Of a stretch of DNA of 64,000 bases, positions 1-11,458 are shown in pieces. The notes below the pieces were generated by a model. The model was not told the DNA's origin. It worked only from the letters and a program-made list of their open reading frames with translations, and searched no databases. The stretch lies in contig NC_091247.1 of assembly GCF_042477335.2 (NCBI RefSeq), positions 225,642,001 through 225,706,000 of the forward strand, in the 5' to 3' direction. The position numbers and the translations under genes are program-made. Each line of letters starts with the position of its first letter. Within the stretch, counting starts at the first letter, position 1. The stretch comes from Ovis canadensis. Lineage: Eukaryota; Chordata; Mammalia; Artiodactyla; Bovidae.

Positions 1-729
1 GACAAGGCTGGGACAGGAACCTACATCTGTCCTGCCCAAGTCAGGGCTTTTCTGCTTGATGCTGTGGGCACTGAATGCTTTGTATGCCAGCGCATTAGGG
101 GGGCCATGTGTGTGTGGGGGGCCTGAAGGAAAAGACTGGGGGCCAGGGCTTTGCATCTGGGTCCAGAGCATCCACCGGCCTGGCCCAGATGGACCTGGCC
201 CCCAGAGGGGGCCTCACCTGTTCCTGCTTTGCTGAAAGGTCCTCAGGGACATGGGGAAGGTTGGGCTGGGCGGCGACTCAGGGTTCACGCCCCCACAAGG
301 TGGGGGCAGCTGTTTCCATCCCAGGGTGTGGTGGAAGAGGCACGCCTGTGACCCTGCAGCCTGGCCGGTCCAGAGCTGATGCCCCTTCCTTCCAAGCCCT
401 GCAGGCGTCCTCGTGACTGTGGGGGCAGCAAGGTTCAATTTGCATCCTGAGATCCAGCGGAAAATGGGTTTCCACTGCGTGTGTAGGAGGGTGAGCGTGG
501 GCTGCTGCCTGCGTGGGTGTGCCTTCCTTTCCACCAAAGAAGAGTTTTAAACTCCTCCTTTGCAAATACGCTGGGAAAAAAAATAGACCCTTGAAACCAG
601 TCCAGGTTCCTGGATCTGCAGCTGCAGTGATGTCAGTTTTCGCCCCCGTTTAGTCACTCAACAAGCATTTATCTGCCCGGTGCTGTGGGCTGGGAAGCAG
701 GGATTAATAACGATAGTGACGGCAGTTCC

Positions 730-865
730 TTTTTTTTTTTTTTAACTTTTGTTTGGCTGCACCACAGGGCTTGCAGGATCTTAGCTCCCCAGCTAGGGAT
801 GGAATCCCAGGCCCCTTGCAGGGTAAGCTCCAAGTCCTAACCACTGGACCACTAGGGAAGTCCCA
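730..865 (-). repeat. CHR-type tRNA-derived SINE
   Basis: A poly-T start, 'GGCTGCACCACAGGGCTTGC', and an end in ACTAGGGAAGTCCC give the reverse complement of the artiodactyl tRNA-Glu-derived SINE head (GGGACTTCCCTGGTGGTCCA). Confidence 0.8.
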
Positions 866-1564
866 GCTCCTGGTTGTCCCCCGTGGAATGGCTCTTGCTG
901 GTGTCCTCATTGAGGAGTGAGGGAGCTGGGCACAGGGGCTGTCCCCCAGGACACCCAGAGGGCGCCAACAGGGGTGTCAGAGGAGAGCGAGAATGGCCGG
1001 CGGCACTGCCCAGGTGAAGACTGGAGGCCTGACATGTGTGGTGGGAGCTGGGTTAGGATTGGGGCAGCAGGGCTGAGGTGACCAGGGGGAGAAGCAGCTC
1101 CTGGTAGTGTCCCCTGAGGGGCCTGGGGAGCGATGGAGCAGGCGGAGGGGTCAGATCTGAGGCTGCTGCGTGGAGGTCAGATTGGAGGCCCCCAGCAGGA
1201 GACACGCCAGACGGGATGGGCCCAACCCTCAGCCTCCACTGGAGTGAGGGGGCTGCTGGGAGGGACCAGCTCTGGGGGGCTGCTGCAAGGCCCCTGTCCC
1301 CACTCTCAGCCACATTGTCCTCTCGCTCGGATCTAGAGCCCCAAGGCCAGCCTGGGGCTGCTTGTTGATTCTCCTCCTTTAGTACCAGCCAGAACCATTG
1401 ACTGACTGCAGCAAGAAGGCTAAGGACTTGAATTTCTTCACATCTCTTTTTAATAGATACAGGGTTAAGTGGTGAGCATTTTCATCCATGTACAGAGCTT
1501 AAATCAGTGCTTGACCATAGCTGATACCCAAACATCAGCCAGGATTATAAGTTAGGGCTGGTTC

Positions 1565-1700
1565 TTTTTAAAGAAAATCTTTATTTGGCTGCACCGGGTC
1601 TTACTTGTGGCACGTGGAATCTTTAGTCCCCTGACCAGGGAACCTGGGCCCCTTGCGTTGGGAGTGCAGAGTCTTAGCCACTGGACCCCCAGGGAAGTCT
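1565..1700 (-). repeat. CHR-type tRNA-derived SINE
   Basis: 'TTTATTTGGCTGCACCGGGT' at the start and CCCAGGGAAGTCT at the end make a reverse-oriented CHR SINE. Confidence 0.8.
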
Positions 1701-2570
1701 CTAGTGCTGGTTCTTGCCTGGAAAAGGAACCCTATTAGCATGGGACCATTATGCCTGCTTAGCAGATAAGGAAACTGGGGGTCTTGCCCAAGATCTCCCT
1801 GCAAGTGAGTGGTTGGTTAGGATGTCAATTCAACATCCCCCCACCTGTTTGGGAGCATCAGGCAGGGCTCAGATGATGATCAAGGGAAGAGGAGAGTCTG
1901 GTGTCTATCCCAAGCCAGCTCTGATCAGAGAGGTCCAGAAGGGTCTGGGGACCCACATGAAGCTGCAGAAGTGGCAGGCCCTGCCCCCAGACAGTTGAGT
2001 CCAGTTGAGGAGGCACCACTCATGTTGCTCAGCCACCACGAAGCCGGTCACACGCAGTTTAGGCCTCACGCCCAAGCTGCTAGTCGTCACTGTCCCAGGT
2101 CAGGCACCGGCCCTGTAGGATTCAGGGACCCTCATCCTTTGGTACCCAAGGTGCCCAAGGATTCTAGGCATGTCTACTGGGAACTGAGGGATGTTGGGAT
2201 AATGGCTCAAGGTGAAGCTCAGGCCACGTGCCCAATGAAGTCCCCTAGCGACCCCTTACCAGTGGGGTAAGGGGTCCGTGGGAGCACGAGCCATCTCTGG
2301 GAAGGGAACAGCCCCGTGCAGAGGGGCTTGGAGGGGGAGTGAGGGGCTAAGGGAGCAGGGAGACAGATGCAAATGAGGGCTGGGGCAGCTTTCCCTTGAA
2401 AATGGCCATTTGCATAGACACTCTGAGAGCTCCTGGTCCGAGTTCCTGAAATGCTGGCCTAACACAAGGTCAAGTTCACTGGGCTTAGAACCTGTTTGAT
2501 GTTAAAACCTGTCTCTATTTATCTGGATCTTTTAAGTCCTTTAATGGAATTTGTATTTATCCATAAAGGC

Positions 2571-2692
2571 ATTTTTTGGGGAGGTCACTCCCCCTGCATT
2601 GCACAGTATGTGGGATCCTAATTACCCAACCAGGGAATGGAACCCGTGACCCCTGCAGTGGAAGCTGGAAGTCTCAACCACCAGGAAAGTTC
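2571..2692 (-). repeat. CHR-type SINE, diverged
   Basis: Reverse orientation; it contains GGGATCCTAATTACCCAACC, the GAACCCGTGACCCC B-box region and ACCACCAGGAAAGTTC. Confidence 0.65.
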
Positions 2693-2929
2693 TTGTCCAT
2701 ACCGATTTTAAGCACCCTTTCTTAGATTAAAAAAAAAAAGCCATATATTTCCTGATCAGAAACCTTATATTTCCACAGTTGTATTTACTGTCTACAGTAT
2801 TTTCAGGTTGTCTTGTAGGAATGCTCTTGATTTTTCTGTGTTGATCTAGCTTGTTAAGACTCATTTATAGGACTTCCCGGGCAGTCTAATGCTTAACACT
2901 CCATGGCCCAAAAGAGAAAGAAAGAAGAA

Positions 2930-3146
2930 GTTTGTTGTTATCATTCTTTAGGAAGTTGTGTCCAACTCTTTGTGACCCCATGGACTGTAGCCCACCAAGT
3001 TTCTCTGTCCGTGGCATTTCCCAGGCAAGGCTAATGGAGTGGGTGGCCATTTCTTCCTCCAGAGTGTCTTCCCCATCCAGGGATCAACCCTGAGTCTCCT
3101 GCTTTGGCGGACAGGTTCTTTACCACTGAGCCACCAGGGAAGCCCC
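2930..3146 (-). repeat. Bov-tA SINE
   Basis: Reads GTGTCCAACTCTTTGTGACC to GAGCCACCAGGGAAGCCCC, the reverse complement of a full Bov-tA (tRNA-like head fused to a BovB-derived tail). A truncated CHR-like start (about 2871-2915) lies just before it. Confidence 0.85.
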
Positions 3147-4323
3147 AGAGAAAAAGACTCATTTACCATTTTTCCCCATAAATCTAACTGAAGGCCACTC
3201 GCCTCCCCGACCATGGCATCAGTGCCCCTCCTTCCAGGGCGGTTGACCTGGGAGCAGGGTCCATGGCCCTGGTTCAGCATCTCCTAATCATAAGGGGAAG
3301 GGATGAGAGTCATCCCTGGCTACAGAAGTGGCTTCAAACCGCACTAGTTACATCATCTACTCTTGGGCAGTGTGACAGGTGGATCTGGGCTCACTCCATA
3401 GCTTTTAACTGATAGACCCCAGAACGAAGGGGTGAAGATTTAGGCACCCAGAGTGCCACCTGCGCTGGGTGTCTGTGTTGCTAACAACCTTTTAGGGTCT
3501 TAGAAACGTCCCCAGGACCCTCCCTGTCTGTGTGGCAGGCCTGCTGGTTGGCAGCGGGGTTGGGGTGGGGTCGCTGGCGGCGGGGGCAGCCTGCTTTTGA
3601 CACTCTGCCTGCAGGCGCCCTCAGCAGGTGGCTGCACCATTCCCCGAAGCCCGCCTGGGGTGCCAGGGGCCACCCTCCTGGCTCCACCCACCAGGTCTGA
3701 CCTGACATTGCCCTTCAGCCCACGGGGGAAGGGGCTGTCCTGACAGGTGCGGGTGGCATCTGTCAGACTGGGGCTCTTTTGTGGCCCCTGTGGCTGTGTT
3801 TACACGTCAGCTCTCTGCAGCCCCAGCGCCCGCGACCTGCCTGTCACGTTGCGCTTTCATCTGGAACAGATGTAGAACTGGTTCTCTCCCAGGAAACTGA
3901 AGCAGCCCGCTCCCTTTGATGCAGGCTCTGGCCACATATTCTCTGTGGAACAATGCTGTGCTTGTGCGGTTCTTTCTCAAAGGCCAGGGTGCCCCAGACA
4001 CCCAGATACCTGTGTGCGCCATCAGGTGACGTCATGTCCATCTCTGCGTGCAGTTTGCTTGCACTGTTGAGAATGACTTGTCTAGACTCTCCCGGCGGCA
4101 CGTGGAGGACCCAGGAAACTGACCTGCCTGCCCACGAGCCCCTGCCCTGTCTGCGTTTCCGGCCGTCCCCCTTTAGCGCCGAGAGCACACGGTGCCCTCT
4201 ATGCGCGGCTCTGCATCCCTGTGCTTGGGTACCTCTCAGCCGCAGTCAGGAATGAACAATGGTCCACCCTGGCCTGGGGAGCAGGAGGCCTGGGTGTAAA
4301 CCAGTTGATTGTTGATACAGTTA

Positions 4324-4435
4324 ATTGGGGGGGGCACATCCATGACACGTGGGATCTTAGTTTCCTGACCAGCAGTGGGTGCTCCCGGCAGCGGAAGCGC
4401 AGAGTCCTAGCCACGGGACTCCAGGGAGGTCCCCA
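4324..4435 (-). repeat. CHR-type SINE, diverged
   Basis: GTGGGATCTTAGTTTCCTGACC to GGGACTCCAGGGAGGTCCCC in reverse orientation. Confidence 0.65.
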
Positions 4436-4527
4436 GCATCAATTGTTATTGAAAGAATAATGGATTGAGGTACAGAGGCCATAACAGTGCTGCTCCCCAC
4501 CAGGCTGTGCTCAGAGTGTTAGTACTT

Positions 4528-4723
4528 GGGATGCCCCTGGTGGTCCAGCGGTTAGGAATCTGCCTTGCAGTGCAGGGGATGGAGGTTCATACCCTGGTCG
4601 GGGAATGAAGATTCCACATACCTTGGAGCAACTAAACAGGCACGTCACAACTAGACAGTCGGAGCACCGAAATGAAAGGTCCCACATGATACACCAAGAC
4701 CCAGCACCGAGCCAAATAAATGG
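4528..4723 (+). repeat. CHR-type SINE
   Basis: Head GGGATGCCCCTGGTGGTCCA, an A/B-box region, and a tail ending GAGCCAAATAAAT. Confidence 0.75.
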
Positions 4724-4744
4724 ATCAATGTTTTCAAAACTGTT

Positions 4745-4890
4745 TTGACACTTAAAGGAGGCTCCTTCATCCTCCAGCAGCCTAGTGGGCAGGGGGCTGC
4801 TCCTGACACATTACCGATGAGAAAACTGTGGCATCACACAGCTCCTGAGTGGAAGAGCTGGGATTTGAACTCGGGCCCTTCGGCTCTTCA
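4745..4890 (-). repeat. MIR SINE
   Basis: CCGATGAGAAAACTGTGGC followed by ACACAGCTCCTGAGTGG and GGGATTTGAACTCGGG is the reverse-oriented MIR core/tail pattern. Confidence 0.65.
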
Positions 4891-5298
4891 TTGTGTTCTG
4901 GAGCGAAGGCTGTTTGATACAGCGTGGGGTAAATTCTGGTGAGCACGGTCATAGGCCTAACCAGCTGTCACACCTGATGATGTAAACAGAGCTGCCCCGT
5001 CTGTGTCTGCCCCCCTTCAACCCCCGGCTCAGACTGAGACCTCATTGACCGGAAGTGGGTTACAGGCCCACCACTAGCTGCAAGGCATGCCGGGGAAAGT
5101 GAGAACAGAAGTATTAGAACTGGCGTAGATGAGCACACATCAGGGCCACCCCAGTGAAAGCTAGTTCTATTAGCAGGGAGCCCGGGCAGTGGAGAGGTGA
5201 GACAGTCAACTGGAGAAAGGAGGTTATAAAATACTGCGGAAGGAGTGATCCCATTTTTTTATAAAGGTTCTCATTAGTTATCTGTTTTATACATTTTG

Positions 5299-5745
5299 TT
5301 GTTCAGTCGCTAAGTGGTGTCCAACTCTTTTCGACCCCATGGACTGCAGCACGCCAGGCTTCCTTGTCCTTCACCATCTCCCAGAGTTTGCTCAAACTCA
5401 TGTCCATTGAGTCGGTGATGCCATCCAACCTTCTCATCCTCTGTCGTCCCCTTCTTCTCCAGCCTTCACTCTTTCCCAGCATCAGGGTCTTTTTCAATGA
5501 GTCAGTTCTTCGCATCAGGAGGCCAAAGGATTGGAGTTTCAGTTTCAGCATCAGTCCTTCCAATGAATATTCAGGGTTGATTTCCTTTAGGATGGATTGC
5601 TTGATCTCCTTGCAGTCCAAGGGATTCTCAGGAGTCTGCTCCAGCACCACAGTCCAAAAGCATCAGTTCTTTGGCTCTCAGCCTTCTTTAGGGTCCACCT
5701 CTCACATCCATACATGACTGTTGGAAAAACCACGGCTTTGATATA
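5299..5745 (-). mobile_element. BovB LINE, 3' fragment
   Basis: This is the reverse complement of the BovB 3' end. On the minus strand it encodes [20 protein letters not shown] and [19 protein letters not shown], the RTE ORF2 C-terminus, and ends near the usual ACTGAGCGACTGAAC terminus. Confidence 0.88.
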
Positions 5746-6074
5746 TGTCAACCCCAGTCTCCCAGTTCATCCAACCCCACCCCTCGGCGTGATCCCGGTT
5801 TTGAAAATGTGTGTGCTGTGCATGTGTTTAAAAACTGACACCATCTCTCTGGGAGTCGGGATTGTGAGTGACTTTTCCTTGCATAGCCTGTGATATTTGC
5901 CTCTTTCTGCTTATGGGGAGTAGCAGTAGGAAGCTGGCAGAACCCAAGGAACTGGCACTCTGGATGGAGCCCAGCTTTAGTCCACTATGACATCAGACAT
6001 TTGGGATGTTTTGTTTGACTATAGGCCTCTTGGGGATAGCATTACAGCCTTGCATTTATAGTCCGATTTTCTCT

Positions 6075-6195
6075 TTTTCTGGGGGGGCCACACCGTATGA
6101 CTTGCGGGATCTTAGTTCCCCGACCAAGAATTGAACCTGGGCCGCGGCGGTGAAGAGTGTCAAGTCCTAACCACTGGTCCGCCAGGGAAGAAGTC
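6075..6195 (-). repeat. CHR-type SINE
   Basis: GGGGCCACACCGTATGACTT to GGTCCGCCAGGGAAG, reverse orientation. Confidence 0.7.
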
Positions 6196-6413
6196 CCTGA
6201 TTCTCTGTTCACAAAGGAAGAAGGCGAGACCCCTTATAAATCTCCAAATCCCTGAGAGATGGATGAGAGATGGATGAGAGAGGCATGGTGACCCTCCCAG
6301 AGGCGCACAGCAGAATTCGTGCCAGGGGGAGCCAGGGTGGAGGTAAGGTGACTAGTAAGTGATACCCCAGATCGCACACTTCTGAGCCTCCAGTCCTTGT
6401 CTTTTTCTTCCAG

Positions 6414-6563
6414 AGAAGAAATGTATCAAGCAAGACCCCTCTCTAGGAACCTCTTTTTGTACACCTTCCTACAAAACCACGGCCCAGGCTTCCTGGATGA
6501 CCAAGGCTCAGGGCTTCCCGGCGTGACCAGTATCTTGGAGTTCCACCCCATCTCCCCCTACAG
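6414..6563 (+). CDS. BIK: BIK exon 2 (first coding exon)
   Basis: A pyrimidine-rich acceptor ending in CAG at 6411-6413 precedes a short untranslated stretch, and ATG is at 6421. Coding runs 143 nt (47 codons plus 2 nt) to a CAG|GTAGGG donor at 6564. Without splicing the frame meets TAG directly at the junction. Confidence 0.82.
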
Positions 6564-9500
6564 GTAGGGGTAGCCTTGGGCCCGGCCCACCCTCATTCCT
6601 GGTCAGTGACTGTGGCAGGTGGTTAGCAGAGCCCTCTGCATTCTCCGGGCAGGGCTGCAGCGTGGAAATTCCCCAGGCGTGGTCACGGAGGCAAGCGCCC
6701 TGGGTGGAGCTGCTCACAGAGGAACCCCTCCGAGCACCCAGCATAGTCAGCCCCAGGACCTCCCTGCAGTGCTGGCCATCAGAATGACTCGAGCTCGTGG
6801 CCTTGACGGAGTGCCTCCTGGCCCTCTGACCACAGTCACGTCAAGGGCTCATAGGAGACGGATTTGGTTTTAGAGAACCAGCAGGAGGCGGCTTCAGATG
6901 CAGTTCCCAACCCTGGCGATCAAGGCAGGGAGGAGGAGACTGTCCCAGCATCAGCGCCCGGCTTCTAGAGGCTTCCCTCCTGCTACAGGCCTCGGAAAAC
7001 TCTTAGCCATTAGGCCTTGGGCGTGGGCTTGGGGCTGGTTGGAATCTTAGGTATGGAGGGACTTGGGAACCTGCCCCCTTCCCCTCCGTGTAGATGGAGT
7101 TGGGGGGCGGTGTCGTCCTGACTTTAGCCTGCCACCTGATTGCCCGCCAGCCCTCCCTAGCGTCACCGTCCCACCTCCCCTCCTCCCCACCTCCCCGCCC
7201 AGACTGGGCAGGTGGCCGGGGCTAGGCTGGGAGGGACTTGGAGTCCGGGGAATTTCCAGCCAAGTCACCGGGTTGGAATGTGGGCAGCACCCTGGGAGCA
7301 AGGCTGAAGCCCGCCCAGGTGCCCAGAGTGTGAATGTGAGCATCTCCGTTTCCATCAGGGAGTCAGTGGTGGGGGAGAGCCACGTAGCCCCTCCTTTCTC
7401 AGAAGGGGTGGTGACATCAGAGGTGGGTTCGGAATTAGGGACTGGGAAACACGTCCCAGGTACCTCCCTGGACTTTCTGGAGTGCTCGGATTACCTTGGA
7501 GGGGAAGGGAGGCTAATTGTTGTCACAGGCATTGAGTACCTCCCTGCCCTCCCACAAAACGGGGGGTGGGGGCAGGCTCCACCGGGGCAGCCCCCTCCCC
7601 AGGGTCCAGCATCTGTGCTCCAGGGACCTCCCCCGGGGATGGGCCCTCACTGGCTTCTTCTGAAGCAAAGTAGGAGCCAGAGGAGGGGGCATGTGAGGGT
7701 TCCCTGCCCCCACCTTGCTGCCGCCATCTTGGTGGATCTGGGGGTCTTGGGGTGTGGGGTCACCAGCCCAACCACCCCAGGTCCCTTTCCTTGCCTCCCC
7801 GCAGTGACAGTCCACACTACCTGGCCATGCAGCTGGCCTCCATTGCCGACGAGATGGAGCTGAGGTTGCTGCTGCCCCAGTTCGTTGAGCCCTTCTGGAT
7901 GCCCATGTACAGGTGACAAGCCCCGCTGGGCCCAGGACGCCCGTAGACCAGGGCTGGCTCCCCACGGCTCCACTCCCGGTGTGGGGGCGGCCCGGAGCCC
8001 AGAGCCCTCTGGTCCCTGGAGCTGTCCTGGGCCGCAGACCCCAGTGCCCTCCTCTCCCCTCTATCCTCAAGCCAAGATAGCCTCTTTCCAGAAGAGTCTT
8101 GACTGAAGACGACAGGAAGTGCTCAGGGAGCTGGGCTGGAGCTCTGTGCCCAGCGTTATGGGCAGAGTCTTCTGTGTGGGGGTGGGGGTCCTTGCAGGAG
8201 GACTCAGCTGCCAGCATTTGCCAGCTTCCCTGCGGGTTCTCAGAGCCTCGCAGACTTGCCGGGTGAGACCAGAGAGACCATGACTACCGAAAACTAGGAT
8301 GCAAGCTGGCAGGGGGTCTTGTGTCCAGGGAAGCAGCCTGCCTTAGAGGGGCCCAGGTCTCTCTCGGAACGCGACTCCTCCTGCACCAGCCTCTGGGAGC
8401 CCATGAGCGGTGGGGCGTCGCCCAGCTCCCAGGATGCAAGTCCAGATCCCCACGGGGTGAATTTAGAACCAGAGGGCCGGGTGACAGTGGGTGGGAGGGG
8501 ACAGGCCCTCTCCTCCCCAGCGGTCCCTGGAGGCCACCTCTTGCCCCTGCTCCTGTGTAACGGCCCTGCCCCCTTTCTGTCTTGCAGCTTGTCTTTCCCC
8601 TACAGCCACGTAGGGCTTAGGGATGTTCTGAGAAGCTTTATGGTTGCTTTCACCAACCTCAGGGAGAACCGAAGGCTCTGGAGCTTCCTGACTCTCAGGG
8701 ACCGGGTAAGTGAGCCTTGAACTCCTGACCTTGATTTCCATCCGGTGAGTGGCGACTGCTCTGGAGCAGCTGCTTGGGGCTCACCCTCTCTGGATGTCAC
8801 TCCCGACTGTCTCGTCTTGCCCGCTCCCCGCATCTTCTACCGCTGCCTGGTCCCCAGGGGCCTCTGGGTTTGAGGCTGTGGTTCATGGGCTGGATGCACG
8901 CATCTGCTTCCTCATCTGGGCTGTGCTTTTCCCCCTCTGCCAGGAATTGCCTTCATCAGGCAGACTGCTCACAGTTGCCTCTTGTCCCAACGAGCAGCTT
9001 TCCGGACCGCTCCCCTTCCCTCCCCATCAGTGCGGGCCGAATGCCGCAGTCCATTCTGTCAATATCACACCGGTTTTCCTGGCAGACCAGCAGCCCCTGG
9101 TGGGCCGGCCTCCTCTCCTGCCGCACCCTCCGGGCCACGGTCCTCTCCTACCCCTCCCGTGTTTCTCATCTTTCCAGTCACCCCGTCCCAGACCCCCCCA
9201 GTTCTTCCTGCGGCCCCCATGTTAGCCAACGACTCCCCACACCACTCCTGTTCCCACCCTCGCCTGGCTGGGGGCGGGGGGTTGAACGGGCCGGCCTCCT
9301 GCCGACTGGAGGTCCTCACCTGTCGCCACCTTCATCCCACAGGTGTCGCCCAGCCTGTGGCCCGAGCTGGCACTGTCCCTGCTGGTGGTGGCGATGCTCA
9401 GCTGGGGGTGCCGCTTCCACTGACCGAGCCGCTACTCGTGTGGGGGTGGGGCTGGCCCCTCCCCCTCGACCACCACCCTGGCAGTGGCCCTGTTTTGGTG

Positions 9501-9865
9501 GTGTTGTCTTTTAACTGTTTTCTGATGATGCCTTTTTTTTTTTTTTAATTTAAACTCTGAGTGCTGGGACACTGAGGTTCATACTAGTTTTTTTTCTTGT
9601 TTTGTTTTTTTTTTTTTTGTAAGAGAAATGAATTTATTATACCTCTGGGGTCGTTACTGGTTAACGACCCACTCTCCCGGCCCCAGCCCGCTCTGCGGTG
9701 GCCTGTCCTGAGATGGAGCCTCCCTCTCATGGGTTGGTCAAACAGGGGGCGGCGGGGGGAGTGCTGGTCACACCCCCGTGTCTGGGATGCCCGTGGCACA
9801 GGGAATCTGCTGGAATGGATTTCTGCGGGGCGAGGAGAGCTCAATAAAATGTTGGTTTCCAGCCG
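6414..9865 (+). CDS. BIK: BIK, BH3-only pro-apoptotic protein (gene from exon 2 to polyadenylation site)
   Basis: BIK is a BH3-only member of the BCL2 family; it binds anti-apoptotic BCL2/BCL-XL at ER and mitochondrial membranes and promotes cell death. Four exons join in frame: 6414-6563 (ATG at 6421), 7805-7912, 8588-8705 and 9343-9423 (stop TGA 9421-9423), giving 149 residues; human has 160. All introns are GT/AG. The start matches the family (human begins with a similar R-P-L-S-R block; here residues 5-9). The BH3 helix is at residues 54-67, with L58, I61, A62, D63 and M65 in the core positions. A second conserved block (GLRDVLRSFM) is in exon 4. The C-terminus has only a short hydrophobic stretch (about residues 132-144). 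Identity to human is low outside these blocks, as usual for this fast-evolving gene. A non-coding exon 1 is expected upstream but was not identified. Position before MCAT agrees with synteny. Confidence 0.9.
7805..7912 (+). CDS. BIK: BIK exon 3 (BH3 domain)
   Basis: The acceptor is CCCCGCAG at 7797-7804 and the donor is AG|GTGACA at 7913. The 108 nt carry the BH3 helix LAMQLASIADEMEL, aligned to human LALRLACIGDEMDV. Phase matches both neighbouring exons, each junction making a split serine codon. Confidence 0.9.
8588..8705 (+). CDS. BIK: BIK exon 4
   Basis: The acceptor is CTTGCAG at 8581-8587 and the donor is CGG|GTAAGT at 8706. The exon encodes GLRDVLRSFM and FTNLREN, matching the human segment containing IRDVLRSFM and FTTLKEN. 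This is the best conserved block of the gene after BH3. Confidence 0.88.
9343..9423 (+). CDS. BIK: BIK exon 5 (C-terminal anchor and stop)
   Basis: The acceptor is CATCCCACAG ending at 9342. The exon has 26 codons then TGA at 9421-9423. It encodes a short hydrophobic run ELALSLLVVAMLSW followed by GCRFH, the place of the human leucine-rich tail anchor, which is clearly longer. Confidence 0.82.
   Translation: MSPSLWPELALSLLVVAMLSWGCRFH
9424..9865 (+). other. BIK: BIK 3' untranslated region
   Basis: Non-coding sequence follows the stop codon and contains two T-rich runs (about 9532-9547 and 9587-9620). It ends near 9865, placed from the AATAAA at 9843-9848 and the GT-rich sequence after it. 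Confidence 0.65.
9843..9848 (+). terminator. BIK polyadenylation signal AATAAA
   Basis: A canonical AATAAA lies about 420 bases after the BIK stop and is followed by T/GT-rich sequence (GTTGGTTT). The cleavage point is inferred at roughly 9860-9870. Confidence 0.7.
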
Positions 9866-11167
9866 GTCTCTGTCCTCTCTGGGGGTCGGTGGGCTGCATC
9901 CTGCCGGTGGGGTGTGGGGAAGGCAGGGCGTGTTCCGGGTCACCACTGCGCCTGCGGTACCACCCGGCTCCCAGCTCCTTCCTGCACCTTCCACGGCTGG
10001 CCTGGCGTGCTGTTTGGCCTGCATGAGCTGGATTACTCCCTCATCATGTCCTGGTGCCTTGCCGTTAGGGAAACCTTCCTTTCGGTTGTCAGTGCCTCTT
10101 ACAATTGGGCCGTCTGCCCTCCTCATGCCTGCTCATCCAGGGCTCCCTGCTGGGGATTGTCACGCCCGTGGGGTGCAGAGAGGGGGCTGGGCAGGGGCAC
10201 CCGGGGCAGGAAGCCAGGCCCCCACCCTGCGGGCTCAGCCCACCCCAGACCTGACCCAGGGCGCTTTCTAAACCCTGAGAGGTGGGCCCTCTTTCCCCTG
10301 GTGCTGTCTCTCCCAACCCCCTCGTGCCAGCCCTGGGCTGGGGTGAGCCACCTTCCCGCTCCCCCACCCCCCTTCCATTCCCCGGCCCTCAGCATCTTTT
10401 GCTCATCCTCCACCCCCACCAGGACTCAGGGATGGTGAGTCTTTGCTGACCCCCACTCAGCCCTGGAGCTGACCCAGCAGGTGCAGCTATCCCCCACCTT
10501 CCAGCAGGCTGGTCAGGCCCGGCCCCCTGCATCCTGCCTGTGCCCCTGCACACCTCCAACCCTCATGACTGAAGGGACCACCCCAGGCCTTATACTGCAG
10601 CTCCCCAAGGTCTGGCCCTCCACGGCTCTGAGGCCTGACTTCACTCTCTTTCTTGTGAGGTGTCACCATGTCAGGCTCTGAGAACCTCACAGCGGGGCTG
10701 GGGGGTGGAGACCAGAATCTCCCGGTTCCCAGGCAATGGCCGGGATACCCCATCCGTGCAGCCGGCTTTGTCTGGAGAGCTCCATCCCAGACTGGTACCA
10801 CATTCCCACCAAGCTTGTAGACCCGGGAGTGACCCGAGGGCTCACCCTGTGTGACCCACTGTAGAATGGCTAAGGATGTGGGACTGAGAAAACTCCGGGG
10901 CCTGCAGAGGGTGAGATGAGTCCTCTCCGAGGAGGGGCTGGGGGAGCTGGACTGCAGTAAAAAGGCCCTGGGGCGGGGACAGGCTGGGGTGCAGAGGCAG
11001 ACGGGCCAGCATCGGCCCCACTGTGTCTCCTGGTTCACGCCAGCCCGGGCCTGGGATAGCTGCCTGCCGCAGCTCTAGCTCCCACGCGGCACTTGACCTT
11101 CTGAGCCGATGTGGATCCGGCCGTGGAGGGCCAGCACTTCACTCCTGTCTACCTGGACAAGCCCCCC

Positions 11168-11458
11168 TGATGGGGGAAACTGAGGCTTAGAGGCAGGGGA
11201 CTTGACCGAGGTGGCCTAGAGTTCCATCACCCCAGGATCCTGCAATCCAGTCAGATTGGGATCCAGAGTGAAACCCATTCTGGCTACTCCACGTGGCAGT
11301 TTCCATAGGAGCAGAGGAGCTGAATCCGGTCTCAATCTTGAGTCCACAGCAACATCAGAAACAACTCTCCAGTGTCCAAAAGGGAGAGCCAGAGGCTGGT
11401 CCCTGTCAGGCAGAGGGCAGGGGTGACATGTGGTCACTCACTGGCCACATGACTCCTA
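11168..11458. repeat. Direct duplication, copy A
   Basis: Runs from TGATGGGGGAAACTGAGGCT to CACATGACTCCTAG and matches 11918-12198 over nearly its whole length with scattered substitutions and small indels (for example CAGGATCCTGCAATC versus CAGGATCCTCCAATC). The first 60 bases look MIR-derived. Confidence 0.85.

Larger units (their letters stand above)
1..6413. other. BIK 5' flank / intron 1: no coding exon seen
   Basis: I see no coding exon or CpG island here. The human BIK exon 1 is non-coding and far upstream of exon 2, so this stretch is probably BIK intron 1. It holds CHR SINEs, one Bov-tA, a MIR and a BovB fragment, listed separately. Open frames here have no family resemblance. Confidence 0.5.

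Noticed and set aside
6256-6282. Tandem GATGGATGAGA unit as a regulatory repeat
   Set aside because: Only two copies; it looks like simple replication slippage.
7063-7863. 266-codon open frame on the plus strand
   Set aside because: It crosses a BIK intron and exon 3 in a different frame, is Pro/Gly-rich from GC content and resembles no family. The real exon is 7805-7912.
7513-8217. 234-codon open frame on the minus strand across BIK exon 3
   Set aside because: A GC-rich antisense shadow of the BIK exon, without splice structure or homology.
8774-9514. 246-codon open frame on the plus strand in BIK intron 4
   Set aside because: Low-complexity Pro/Ser-rich frame that passes through BIK exon 5 in another frame.
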